Made by a program: the position numbers and the translations under genes
The notes under the pieces: generated by a model
Seen by the model: the letters and a program-made list of their open reading frames with translations, nothing else
What the model was told of the DNA's origin: nothing
Databases searched by the model: none
Shown: piece after piece, positions 10,240 to 22,700 of the stretch
How positions within the stretch are numbered: position 1 is the first letter of the stretch
Layout of the letters: every line of letters begins with the position of its first letter
Assembly: GCA_029532415.1 (NCBI GenBank)
Contig: JAQOTA010000053.1
Span: 5,518,001 to 5,582,000 of the forward strand
From: Marasmius tenuissimus
Lineage: Eukaryota > Basidiomycota > Agaricomycetes > Agaricales > Marasmiaceae
Reading direction: 5' to 3'
DNA: 64,000 nucleotides

Positions 10240-12540
10240 ATGGAGACTCTGGGGATCAGACTTCCAAAATTCGACGTCTCCTACTTTCTGGAGAGCGTCG
10301 TGCCAGACGTTCCAGAGGATAAGGTAGACGAGGTCTTCCAACAGCTCATCAACGAGAAGATACTTGTCTATAATGCGACGACCGAAGAGCACAGATGGTG
10401 CTGGTACGATGTGGACCCCTCGGAGATGGATGGTTCGGAGAACAAGGTGTATAAACACCTGGAGGATATCTCTGAGAAGGTCGTGAAGGCTGGAAAGGAA
10501 GTCTGGAAGATTGAAGGAGAGCAGCAGACCGTGCGGTTCACATGTCGACCGAATCACGCATCTCTATCGGACACTCAGAACAGCGGATTCATGACAGACG
10601 GTGACCAAGAGCTCATCAAAAATGATAATCCCAACGGCGGAAAGGATCTTCTCGACAGCGTGACGACGGCAGAGTTTAAGAAGAAGGCCGGGAAAGACAA
10701 CACAAACGATGTGCGTAGTTGCTGCCGATTGCTCGAATATTTGCTTACCTTTACTGGATAGAACGTCAGGAAGCTCCTGGGCAACTCAACACACATGATG
10801 TCCTCCGATCCAAGGCGTCGCTTTCGCTTCGGTATTACCATCGAAGATACTCAGATGCGATTTTGGTACTTCTCTCGAGCGTTAAACTTTGTCACACACG
10901 ACTTCAACTTCATCACGGTGTGTTGACTTTTCTCCCCATCAAAAATGTTTCTCATTCACGACTCCAGAACCCGAAACCGTTCATCCAATTCCTTTTGGCG
11001 ACATCGTTTGCGACTCCAGCAGACCTTGGCTTCGACCCCACCGTGGTTCGTCTCAACGTCGAAGGCGGGTGGGCTTATGATTACCGGGTGGATCACCCTG
11101 AAGACGGGACACAGTGGTACCGCACAGTGGAGTCTTTGGACACCCATCGTGCGGCACGGCTTCCTGGCCGTGGCGTCCGCATATGGGTAGTCAAACCTCT
11201 CGATCAGAATCACCAGCCGTACACGAAGAAGGACAAGAGATATGTCCTAAAGGACTATTGGCTTCCGATGGACTCGAAGAGCGAGAAAGAAATCTCAGAC
11301 GCTATCGCGAAGGCGGCGGTGGACAAGGGGAGGGATGCGGCAGATGTTAGGAAGCATTTTATGACTATCAAGCATGACGCTGTGGTTCTGGTAAGCGGCC
11401 GAAACGACGATAGTAACCTCCATCTTCGTCAGAAGATGCCTCCTTCCGAATACGACGAAACACATATCCTCGAAGAAGCTAGTGGGCTCGATACGTCAGC
11501 AGAGAAGTCGCAGGATGCTGTCCCCATGAAACCCGAAAGAACGTGGATGTTCGAACCCCGTGTTCACCGTCGTTTAGTCTTCAAAGAGGTCGGGCAACCC
11601 TTGAACACAATCAGGGATCAAAAAGTACTCGCACAATGCCTGACGGAAGCGTTGGAAGGTACCTATGCGCTTTTCTCCGCCTTCGCATCGAGAACTCACT
11701 CCCATAACAAGGTCTTCACGACTTCTATCGAGCTGGGTACGTCCATCGCGATATCTCAAGCGGGAACCTACTTCGATGCAAACTCAAGGGTGGCGGGTAT
11801 ATCTGTAAGATCTTCGACCTCGAATACGCTCGCCCTTACTTGGGCGTGGGGTCAAAACCCCAGGGTTGTAAGATTGTGAGTCCTGTCGTTTGTCATGGTT
11901 CTTCATCTAGAGCTCACGAGCGGAACCACGTCAGGGTACGCCAGCTTTCATGGTTATCGAAGTACAAGTCGGCTACTACGTTTTCGGGCCCCTGTTCAAC
12001 TTTCTGGCGACGACGAGTGGCCAAAGACCTTCGTTTGTGCACAACTACCTGCACGACGTGGAAGGATTGTGGTGGATCATGATGTACAATCTGTTCTCCA
12101 CAGGACCTACCTCATCCCCAGACGATTTAGACAATCGAAAGGCAAAAAGAGACGCGTTGTTTCCTACCTCGATCAACGACAGCGTCGTTCGTCGAGATTT
12201 CATGATGAATGTTGAAATCCGTGAACGATATGTGTCGACGCTTCCGCGATCGTATCAAGCTCTCGCAGACAATATGACCGAAGCTCTTGTGCGAATTTTG
12301 AAGTTCTACCTGGCTGTCGACCGTGACGTTCTCAATCATGCTTCTTTCAAGAACGTTTATGACACACTCCTCCCCTTTTTCGAGAGAGCGAAGGAGTTGG
12401 GGGTCGAGGGTGTGGTTTCGTTGGAAGATTTGAGGTTGACATCACCTGCTACCCTCAAGCGTTCTCGTGCCGGAGATGGTATTGACGGTTCAGATCCAGA
12501 GCGTGTGTCGAAGAACCGGAAGACGCTTACGGAGCTTTGA
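10240..12540 (+). CDS. FunK1-type fungal protein kinase, copy 2
   Basis: Exons 10240..10710, 10762..10917, 10968..11658, 11712..11875 and 11935..12540 join to 695 residues. All four intron positions and phases equal those of copy 1, and exon 2 is 156 nt in both. The kinase signatures are HRDISSGN, KIFDLEYAR, GTPAFMVIEV and HNYLHDVEGLWWIMMY. The C-terminus again ends in a basic KNRK segment. Relative to copy 1 the N-terminus is about 30 residues shorter: the position of the copy 1 ATG has lost the start codon (a 3-nt deletion), and the first usable ATG (MDSSEM-independent, METLGI) lies just before the conserved LPKF-SYFLESVVP block. No stop or frameshift is seen, so it is probably functional. 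Confidence 0.85.
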
Positions 12541-13115
12541 TTCCATTGTCACGTCTACCTGGCGATGCATCTACTTCAGTACTCTTCACCACTTTCTACT
12601 TTCCACTTACTCTCGCTTGCATTACTGAACAACTTTGTATCGATCATACTACTGCATGTATAAAGCCCATGAATTATGGCCCAGACCTTTGTATTTGCTT
12701 CGTCGTGTATCTGGATCATAGATAACTCGGATCGATGCTCGGGGTAACTGAACAAACGGAAAGACGGACAGATAATCGGTGCTCGGGGATGTAGTCTCAC
12801 ACGCCATCCTGATGATAGTGACGAGAAGATAACCGTTCCCTGTATCGTCAACAAACGACCTGAAGAAAACATGCAGGAGGGGAGGTTCTTCTGCCACCGT
12901 CGCAAGGTGGTATTGAGCTGGTCAGCCTGAAATCTTAGCTGGGACGTGAGAGTTTGGAAGGAAAGCACTTTCGAGGCATAACCGGCACTACCGTCAAACA
13001 GTCCTTATCTCTTTTTCTTTTTCTTTCTCTATTTGCCGCCTGTCGGCATAATTTCCCAATTTGCGACTCACGCTTCGACTTGAGCTGCTTGAACCTCGAC
13101 CACGAAGTAGGATGA
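12541..13115. repeat. Remnant third copy of the FunK1 flanking unit, without a kinase gene
   Basis: DNA after copy 2 repeats the order seen after copy 1: 3' flank words (12580-12680), the CGTCGCAAGGTG..TATTGAGCT block (about 12897), GAGAGTTTGGAAGGAAAGCAC (about 12948), and the 5' flank words GTCGGCATAATTTCCC and GAACCTCGACCACGAA (about 13045-13110). No kinase frame follows. A CTTTTT-rich stretch (13007-13030) interrupts the flank. Confidence 0.65.
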
Positions 13116-14824
13116 TGGATCTAAATTAAGCTCGTGGAGGCGTAAATGAAGGTCGAATAAGGTGTAGCATACCGACCAGGGCCGTATGTTCCCGAAGACT
13201 TGACTAAAGAGTTACTATGAAACTATTTTTCAGTCAAAATTCATTCACGTGCCAAGCGCATGTGTATGCTGTTTGCGTACTTCGTACCGACCGTTCGTGT
13301 ATTTCCTACCCGGTCCTACTGTCACTTTTCCAAGGAACCTTCCCTTTTTGAGTAATCTAAATCTGCCGGGCTCCCAGCGCCGAGTCACTCCGAGTTGCCG
13401 TACGAGATTTTTTAACTTCCGCCCGCCGGCCACAGTGGCATACCAGTATCCTGCACAAATGGCTTACTCCGCGCTAAGTTTGCCTCGCCCGAGAATTTCG
13501 ATTCTCACCGATTTGTGGAGCTTAAATATCGATATCAACCATGCTAGAGAGCGGATTGTGTGACATATCAGAATCTCGGGACTTGATTGCTTGAACTTGG
13601 AATTTTAAGTTGTTTGCTGCCCTACCAGTGCGGCGTTGAGGACTTCCAACCAAGCAGAAGCTTCCTAGACGCCACCACTTGCTCATGACAGACCCCTCAG
13701 GATCATACCTTTGAACCTTTCAAGTCAAGTAGACTTCTTCTGCTACGGCGTGCTTGTTGATGGAAGAGTTTAGTTTCCCCGATCTCGTCGCTTGAGAAAC
13801 TTGAGTCATTAATTGCTCAGAGCTCCCTTAAAAACATCAAAATGAGACTTTTGCAGTATCGCGCCTCTGTTTACAGAGCAACGATCTCAATTGAACATTT
13901 CCGCACCACAGTAACCGTGTTTCGGTAATTCCCGAATGTGGCCGTATCGCGGCATCCAACGGGTCTGGCCCTCGCTTTCGGCAGCCCTTTTCTTTCGAAC
14001 CTTAGTATCGCAGGAAAACTCATCTTATGGAGGCCCAATGTCAAGTACAGAAAATAACCAGAGGGCACATCTATCATTAGTATCCACTACGCCGACTATC
14101 AAAAGCACGTCGAGCACAAATGCTCAACCACGTCAACGGTGAACACTATACGTTTCGGCAATGAAGTACGCGAATCACGTACGTTTTCGGCAACGCAATA
14201 CATTTTTTACTGAAAAGTACCTTTATAAGTTACTCTTCCTGGATGGACAAAGTCAAGAAACCTACCAAGTTTGAGATATGTACTTACAGTATATCGTATC
14301 GAAGTCGTGTGCTCTCAGTCTCTTTCCCATATCTTCAATCTCCATTGCCGGGAAGCGTGAGGCCGTTAGGACCCAATTCTATTGGGTGGATGCGCCGTTC
14401 CGGATCCATTCGATCTTCTCCACACTTGATTTCCCGATGCGTGAAATGAGGCTGTTCGAAGCTCGCTATGAGAGGAACCCTCCCAGGCTGCAAGTGGCGG
14501 TACTAGAGAGAGTTGGAGTGGGACGGCCCGAATATTGGGCAATCACATCAGGAAATGTATTCCCATGTTACAGCGATCAGCGAGCGCTAGCCTTGAGCTT
14601 GAGCCTCCACCGTCAGTATCAAGACTCAAAACCATGCTTCGTCGCGTATACTCACCGACTTATGTCCGGACACAGGCTGAGGCTATGGCTCACGCACGAT
14701 GGGCGCTGCAGTTCGATTAAGAACAAAAATACCAGGCCAAATATCAAAGCCTGATTGATGGTGCACTGGTGACGGCTGACCGACCCTGCCTAATGCTTCC
14801 GGACGATCTCGTAGCTTGAGACTC
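13116..14824. other. Intergenic region without a supported gene
   Basis: Short frames on both strands show no domain or splice pattern. The only structure noted is a near-direct repeat of ACGTTTTCGGCAA-like words at about 14148 and 14176. The last few hundred bases presumably hold the promoter of the kinase-VHS-SH3 gene. Confidence 0.4.
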
Positions 14825-17800
14825 ATGGATTCCGACGCAGGGTTGAAGCGCCTCGAAGAGAGTCTTAGGTGGACTTTTGCAAACAAGTCCAGGTTACAAG
14901 GCTTCCTAGCGAAGAAGGGTCGTCCTGCTCAACGATGGCTGGATCGGATGCAGCAGGTGAGTCATATTTTTGCAAGGGAAAAAGAGGAGAAACTGAACTC
15001 GTTATAGCTCATTGACTACCCATCTCTATCGCCTGAGCTAAGACCTGCAATCTGCACGGTCATGATTCGCCTTTCCAAAACTTCCGGCTTACACCCAACA
15101 TGTTTGTCGATACAGAACGTGAAAAGAATTGGAGATCATCCCGTTGCTGCAGGAGGATTTGGGGACGTCTGGAAGGGAACGATTGGTGACTCAGGCGAGC
15201 TAGTGTGCTTGAAGGTGGTGAAGGTGTACCTCAAATCTGACCGCGAAAAACTGACGAATGTGCGTTACTGGGTCGCTGTCCGTCACTATACAACTGACTC
15301 GTTATTTCTTGGACAGGAATACCAACGAGAAGCAATTTTGTGGCGACAGATGAAGCATCCAAATGTCCTACCTTTCCTCGGAATATATCAGCTCGAGCAA
15401 GCTCAACAACTGTGTTTAATCTCCCCGTGGATGGAGAAAGGCAACCTCGTTCAGTTCTTGAACACGACAAAGAGGGAAGATGTAGACCACTACATGTTGG
15501 TGAGTAAGTTGCCCGCTCGTTGCAGCGTGTCATGCTGATGAATGTATCTCAAGGTCTACGATGTTACGTCCGGGTTGGCTTACTTGCATAGGAAGAAGAT
15601 CGTTCACGGAGACCTAAAAGGCGTTAACATTCTCATAACCGACTCACTTCGAGCTTGCATTGCGGATTTTGGGCTTTCCCACGTTGCTGATACCCAAGGA
15701 CTCCGAATCACCACTTCCACGATGCGGCCCGCTGGTACCACGCGGTGGCTCGCCCCAGAGCTACTCCTCGACGGTGGAGGACCATCAAAGGAGAGCGACG
15801 TGTACTCATACGCATGCGTCTGCTACGAGGTGAGCTCAGACTTCAGCCCAAACTCGTACGGGAATCTCAGGCAGTGTTTGAACATAGATCTTTACTGGCC
15901 TCCACCCGTTTCCGGAATTTGCGAACGAGATGGCGGTAGCGTTTAACGTAGCGCAAGGCAAGCGTCCCTCAAGGCCAGAAGGTGCACCTGAGCTCTCGGA
16001 CGCGATGTGGGCGCTCATGAGCGCGTGTTGGGACGCAACTCCTTCATCTCGACCAACTGCTAGTCATGTACTCAAAAATGTCGAAGAAATGGACCAAATG
16101 GTTGATACCTCACCGGCTTCAGATTGGAGCGGATCTCTGTTTACACAAGTCTGGGAGAACGTCGAATATCGTGCTACATCTCCTGTACCCCCTAATGGCT
16201 CTCAACTCGGAGCTAATGGGAGCTTTTCCGACTTGTTGGAAGCTACGCACAGCCCTGGGACGCACCAGAGAGCAACCTCGTACGTTGATTTAGTCGTCAA
16301 ACGCGACTTTTGCTCATTCTTCAACAGGGAACCCGCATTTCATTTATCCCCGCCTTCGCCTGTCCACGCTTCAGTCCCTTCTTCTGCGATTAAACCTAGA
16401 TCCGATAGCGATTCCGTTTCACTAACGGATAGCATCCCAAAATCGGATGTAGGATCGGACGTCGAAACGAGCGGACAAACATTTCCACCCCCGGCCTACA
16501 AGCAAGCCTCGATGTCGGTCTCCACTTCCTCGCTGCAATCGCTCCTTTCACAGTTCAAATCTTCCACATCTTCCGCTTCCGTCACGAACTCGCCGAAGCC
16601 TGAAGCGTCTGAGAGGAAACGTAACGGTTGGTTTACGAAGCTCATAGGACAGGCGCGTACGATGGGAGAGGAACGCTTATCCAAGAGCCCGCCCTCCGGA
16701 GGTGCCCCTGGCGAGGTTCTCCAGCTCATTGGTTCGTCTATTTCACCTTCCGTTGACCTTGATTAATCGAGTTGTGAAGGCTATCTCACCAATCTGGGTG
16801 GAGAAGATTGGACGACGGCCCTGGATATCTGTGAGCGTGCATCGAACAGCCGGGCCGTAGCCAAGGAAGCCGCGACAGCAATCAGGAGAGAGCTCAAGTA
16901 CGGTACTCCGCGCTCTCAGCTTCTCGCTGCCAAGGTACGTGCGTGCGTCTTCCTTCCGGAGGGTGGACTAGCGCTTATCTCTTCGTGCGTGAAGCTATGG
17001 GCGATCATGCTACGCGACGCTGGAGAGTTCTTCATGACCGAATCTATGTCACGGAGGTTTCTGGATGTCGTCAGGAATCTGATGGAGAACCAATCGACGG
17101 ATCCTGTTGTATTCGTTCGTGTGTTGGATGTTCTTGGCTATGCTGCGCATATTAGCAGTGATGGTGAGTGTCAAAATATCCCCTCTCATGAGGTTACAGT
17201 TCAGTGATCATTACCGACAGATGATGCGCCTTACCGACGTTTATGGAGAAGGGTAAAACCCTTTTATGAGACTGCCAAAGTATGGTCACCACCGAGCATT
17301 CGTTTTGCCTTGACTGATGTTGATTTCTTGCGATTAGGAGGGCAAACCATTGGACGACGACGATCCCATTTTCGAGATGACACTTTCTACTGATTCCTCT
17401 AGAAGAGAGCCCCCTATTCTTCCTTCCCATTCCGAATCTTCACCTCTTGACGCTTCCGTCACTTCTTCTGAGGTCGAAACTCGATCCACCATTGATTCCG
17501 ATGACATCTTACTGTTAGGTAGTATCGCGAAGGGTGTAGGACAGACGCAAGAACAGTGCTTGCCTGAGAGATCGTTTTCCGCAGACAACATCAGCCAGTT
17601 TGCTCTGGGTGCGTCAATACTTCCGTTCCCGGTCAGTTGCTCACCAGAATTTGCAGATTACCCTTTACCTACGTCCCGGGAGGAATCCGAGAGCATCGCT
17701 GATGAGATGCGACCTCCCACTCGATCCGTCGGCAGTATTCCATTCCCGGTCCAAAATAAAGCCGATGCCTCCACCTCTCCTGTGATCCCGGCTGAAAAGA

Positions 17801-18530
17801 CCGATGTGCCATATAAAACCAAAGCGCTCTACGCCTGTACGCCGTCCAGTGTTCTTCTGGCTCCACGGCTCACATGCATTCTTCCCGTAGATACCGCCTC
17901 GCCTGACGATCCCAATGAGCTATCTTTCGCCAAGGGTGAGACTTTGGAGATTCTGGATAAGCAAGGGAAATGGTGGCATGCTCGCAAGCAGGATGGAACA
18001 ATCGGGAGTGAGATTCTTTCCGTTCCCTCAGTACCGGGCTTCGTGGCTAACGGCTTGGGATCACTATAGTTGCTCCATACAATTATTTGGAGATTTTCAA
18101 CAACGATCAAGTCCTTTCGTCTACCGTTCCGGCGACAATCATTGAGAAGACCGATGTGATCTGCAAAGCCAGAGCGCTCTACGCCTGTACGCTGTCTAGT
18201 ATTCTTCCGGTACTAACTCGCAACCTAAATTCTCCGCGTAGATACTGCCTCGCCTGACGATGCTAACGAGCTATCTTTCAGCAAAAATGAAACTTTGGAA
18301 ATTCGGGATAAATCGGGAAAGTGGTGGCATGCTCGCAAATCGGATGGAACAATTGGGAGTGAGATCCTTTCTGTCGCTTATTTATCAGTCTTTATGGCTA
18401 ACAACCTGTGGCCATTCCAGTTGCTCCGTCTAATTATCTCCAAATTCTCGATGATACCGTTGCCAATGACTCCCCTCGAGTCTCTTACGCGGGTGTGTCG
18501 GGGTGGCGCGGGGTACGGGTTCTCCCGTAG
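14825..18530 (+). CDS. Kinase-VHS-SH3-SH3 fusion protein
   Basis: Exons 14825..14956, 15008..15259, 15317..15499, 15554..15829, 15888..16279, 16328..16731, 16780..16934, 16995..17163, 17221..17279, 17338..17836, 17891..18007, 18070..18186, 18242..18358 and 18421..18530 join to 993 residues with every phase consistent. Residues about 90-340 are a TKL-type kinase: Gly loop [17 protein letters not shown] lysine, [10 protein letters not shown] (HGD for HRD), IADFGLS, APEL. After a Ser-rich linker, residues about 547-680 read as a VHS-like helical domain ([32 protein letters not shown]). Two SH3 domains follow ([34 protein letters not shown], then a second set). VHS plus SH3 is the layout of endosomal sorting and actin adaptors, so the kinase may act at membranes. 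The donor at 16732 (GTTCGT) is weak, and if it is not used the gene splits in two. The last 11 residues lie in an LTR. Confidence 0.75.
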
Positions 18531-18806
18531 GCGGGGCGGGGGATGGGTCTAGGATTTCACCCCGATATCCCGGACCGTATTGAGAATGAAGGTGAATGAA
18601 GAACTGAATTATTGGTGCTCGTCTCGAGCTAGTACTTATACTCTGAGTACAGCTATCTAGAACATTCATGTAAATACTGTAAAGTAAAGCTTAGTAATGT
18701 CCGAGAGTATTCTGAGTAAGTACGAAGGCGAAAGAACAAGAGAGAATAAAGAATTTGAAATTACTCTGGCTATCGTTGTAAGCTGTGCACACAAGGATCC
18801 ACGACA
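18496..18806 (-). repeat. LTR of a truncated copia element (family C)
   Basis: On the plus strand the 311-bp block begins TGTCG and ends CGACA, a 5-bp inverted terminus. Next to its right end, 18807-18817 gives GTGAGGGGGAG on the minus strand, a polypurine tract, so this is the 3' LTR of a minus-strand element. It starts inside the last coding exon of the kinase-VHS-SH3 gene. No second LTR is present in the window. Confidence 0.65.
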
Positions 18807-18975
18807 CTCCCCCTCACATCCCAAGTAGTATTCGTGCTTGTTCCAATCCAGGCCCTTGGTGAGAATATCCGCTGTGTTCTCTTCAGATGCGCAATGGTCA
18901 ACTGACACCTGATTAGAAGTGGTGTTCTCGCGCACGAAATGATGTCGAATATGAGTGTTACATAAAATAGGGAAA
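18807..18975 (-). pseudogene. Copia polyprotein C-terminal fragment (family C)
   Basis: The minus strand reads THIRHHFVRE, SVDHCASEENTADILTKGLD and KHEYYLG, the standard C-terminal end of copia RNase H. The frame runs without a stop into the adjoining LTR. The remaining gag-pol and the 5' LTR are missing, so the element was truncated near 18975. Its LTR is unrelated to those of copies A and B. Confidence 0.75.
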
Positions 18976-19242
18976 AAACTAGGGGACAACTCGTGCCGAT
19001 GGCACTGAGAAATAGAGCGAGGGTTTTCAGTCAAGAATCTTTGTAGTAGGCTTTAAGAAGCTATTTCAACGACTTTATACGACCAAAATTGAATTTGAAT
19101 ACCATACAGTTAACCAGCAGCCGGCCCTTGGAGCTGGTTGTTGGTTATTGACGTATCACTGTCCAAGGCCAGTCATCGCTCGGCCTTCGGCCAGCTCCTC
19201 CCAGCCTATTGGAGTGAGGGAGTCCTGCGACCAGCCGCAGAA
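18976..19242. other. Spacer between copia fragment C and copia A
   Basis: No coding potential is seen. A small G+C-rich hairpin (GGCC TTC GGCC, near 19184) and short repeats of CCAGC words are present. The 5-bp GGTTT at 19243-19247 is the left target duplication of copia A. Confidence 0.4.
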
Positions 19243-19247
19243 GGTTT

Positions 19248-19557
19248 TGATGAGCCGGCATGACGCCTAGCGCAGAGGACTACAACATAGCTATACTACT
19301 ACTTACCAGAGAGGAGTTTAAAGAGGTAGAGGCGAGACGTAGAAGCTCAAGCACACTGTAGATTCAGGTAGAGAACTACGAGCTTATATACATGTAGAGA
19401 CTATAGTGAATACCATATAAGGACGACAATGAAATTGTACATATGATCATAAGTAGAAATGATAAATGGAACAATAGTCCCGCATAATATAATGACGGGA
19501 AGTATGAACCGGGACTTCGGATATACCGGGATCTAATTATAGTCCACAGATTCAACA
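19248..19557 (-). repeat. Copia A 3' LTR
   Basis: 310 bp, TG..CA termini. It differs from the 5' LTR at two sites: CCCGCAT versus CCCACAT, and CCACAGA versus CCACGGA. Confidence 0.93.
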
Positions 19558-19743
19558 CACCCCCTCGCTAAGTGCAGCTGAAAAGCGCATCTGAGCGAAT
19601 CAAGTGGACGAATAGAATTCAAGTCCAAGGTGATCTCTGAACCGTAAGAACTTCTCATGACCGAGATTCTTTGTAAACATGTCTGCGGGATTATAGACTC
19701 CTTCGATAAAGAACAATTCGACTTTGCCATCTTCAACACACGA

Positions 19744-22700
19744 TCAAATATAATGATATCGAATATCGATGTGCTTGGTTCGGCGTTCTTGAACCGGATT
19801 AGATGCAATGAAGATCGAGCCCTGATTGTCTCCGCAGATTGGAATAGGACCTAAGTCGATTCCAAGTTCAGAGAGTAGCGATCTTATCCAGGAAGCTTGA
19901 CAACTGCAATCCGACAGTGCCATATACTCAGCCTCAGTGGAAGAAAGAGCTACAGTCTTCTGGGCATGTGATTGCCACGAGAAGATGCCGCCTGCTAACT
20001 TGAAGAAGTAGCCAGTTATCGAACGGCGTTTGATGGGATCGGCAGCCCAATCCGAGTCTGTGAACGCAAGAAGACCTCCATCAGAGTCACCATCATAAAC
20101 AAGTGAATAATCTGATATGCCAGCAAGATAGCGGCAGATGTAGAGTGCTTTATCGAGGTGTTCCTTTGTTGGATTAGAAGAGAACTGGGAAAGCTTCGTA
20201 ACTGCATAGGCAATATCAGGACGTGTGCCCAGCATAATGTACAGAAGCGATCCAATCACAGACTGGAATCTGGAGCGAATGGCAGGATTGACTGGACCTT
20301 CGTTAGGAGTTGGCACATAGCCAGCTGGTAAGGGCGTAGGAGCACCTTTTGCATTCTGCATCCCAAAACGTTCAAGGACTTTCTTCAAATAATCCTTCTG
20401 GTCAATCATGATCTTATTGCCTTCGCGACGAATGCTCATGCGGAGAAACTCGCTAGCATCGCCCATATCGCGGCATTCCCATCGAGCCATGAATTCGGCT
20501 TTCTTCTTGTCAACAAAAGCTTTGTTAGGACCCATGAAGAGTGCATCGTCAACGTATATGATCGCATACACAACTTCACCACTCTTCGGATCTTTACAGA
20601 TGAAGAGTCCAGCATCAGAAGTCAGGCGTTTGAAGCCTAGTACTTCCATGGATGAGCTGAGGGTTCGCCACCATTCAAGGGCAGCTTGCTTCAGTCCATA
20701 TAATGCTCGACGCAGGCGTAGTACCTTACGTTCTTGGCCCTTGACTTTGAAGCCTTCAGGTTGTTCCATGTAAATCTCCTCAACAAGATCACCATAAAGG
20801 AAGGCGTTCTTAACATCAACAGAAGTGATGTACCAGTTCTTGAGAGCTGCGAGAGCAAGCATCATACGAACAGTCTCATAACGAACAACTGGTGAGAAGA
20901 TCTCATCAAAGTCGACACCTTCGACCTGAGAGAAACCTTTGGCAACAAGCCTCGCTTTCTTGCGACCATTCGACTTGACGTCGAAGACCCATCTATTTCT
21001 GATGGCTTTGCGACCTTTAGGCAAGTCACAGAGTTCAAAGACCTTGCGCTTACGAAGTGCCTCAAGTTCTTCGTGGCAAGCAGTCTTCCATTCCTTCTGT
21101 TGCTCAACAGGCAACTTTAGAATATCGCGGAGTGTCCACTCTCTGATGTTAGAGAAATCAGGAGTATCGGACGTTGGAAGCGAACCGTGAACTGGAACGG
21201 CATTGTTCAACAGGTAAATCACGAATCCTACTCCCCCTTCTTGGGTCAGTCTTTCGACTACGCTTTCTTCCTCATGCGACTCAGTGCTTCCACTGGGTTC
21301 TGGAGCAGGCGGAGGCGGAAGTGGACCAGGAATCCCCTTTTTACCACCTTTGCCTTTCCTAGATCGCGAAGAGCTAGGACGATCAACTGGATGTGAAGGT
21401 TCTTTATCTCCAGTGACGTTTCTCCAAGTATTCTTATTCTCTAAGTCGCGAATAATATCTGAGGGTCTATTTGGGTTCCGCTGTTCACCAAATATATTAC
21501 CAGGTTGCGTTGTACCCTTCCGCTGCCTCGAAGACCGGCGTGGACCATCTGCTGCTGGTGCAGGCGGAGGAACGACGGGTTCGCCTGGAGGCGTCGGAGG
21601 ACCAGATTGAGGGAGTGGCATATCCCCTGGCGCAGGGCCACCTGCAGGTTCGTCAACCTGAGGTTCTGATCTCTTAGAAGGTTCGGAGCGACGTCTGAGA
21701 TCTGGGAACGGAGTATCGTCCCAATCATCGTCAGAGTCTTCATCTTCCGAAGGAATGTTGGGATTTTCACCCAAAGTAAATGGTTCACTACCGACAGGTG
21801 TGAAGCCACGAGTTTTGGCATCAGGACACTTATTGTATAGCGTCTCATCGAATAGTGCAGTGCTACCTTTGAATACAGAATTATTACTTCGCATGAACAG
21901 GAAGCCTTTCATCCCATCTTGGTAGCCAATGAAAGTCATTAACTCACTGCGAGGAGCGAGCTTATTCTTCCTACGATCTTCAGGAATGAAGACATAGGCT
22001 GCACAACCCATAACTCGGAGATGTGAAACATCAGGTGCTTCGCCGTAAAGCATTTCGAACGGAGTTCGCCAGCTCAAACGTTGCACAGGAGTGCGGTTGT
22101 AGAGGTGGACGGCGTGCACGTGGCAGAATTCCCACCAGGACTGAGGCATGCAAGCTTCAAAGCGAAGAGCTTCAGCCTTCTCATGTATAGTCCTGTTAAA
22201 TCGTTCAGCACGACCATTTTGTTGTGGTGTATACGGTATGCTTTGATCCCTTTGGATCCCATACTCTTTCAGTACTGCATTGAACTTATCTCCTTTGTAC
22301 TCTCCCCCTTCATCGGACATCCAGGTCTTGACGACAGCATTGAATTGCATCTTGACCATAGTAAGGAAGTCCCTCAAAGCGGGTACTGCCTCGTCTTTTG
22401 TCTTGAGCTTGGAGGTCCAAACGTAGGATGTGCAGTCATCGAGAAAAGAGATGTAGTACTTGTACCGGTGATATGATTCAACCGGGTACGACTTCAAATC
22501 CGAATGTATGCGTTCAAACGGTTTAGAAACTCTAGTAGTAGAGTTGGGGAACGATTTCTCATGCATCTTGCCTTCAGCACAACCACGACACAGAGGTGTC
22601 TTCTTAGTAGGCATCTTAAGGTCAAGTGGGAAACCTTGCGTATGTTTCCGAGCTTTGTTCAGGGCTTTATCCGATGGATGCCCAAAGCGTCTGTGCTCAA

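Noticed and set aside
13890..14250. Possible LTR remnant resembling the gypsy LTR start
   Set aside because: Only a short similarity (ACCGTGTTTCG-like) without termini or target duplication.
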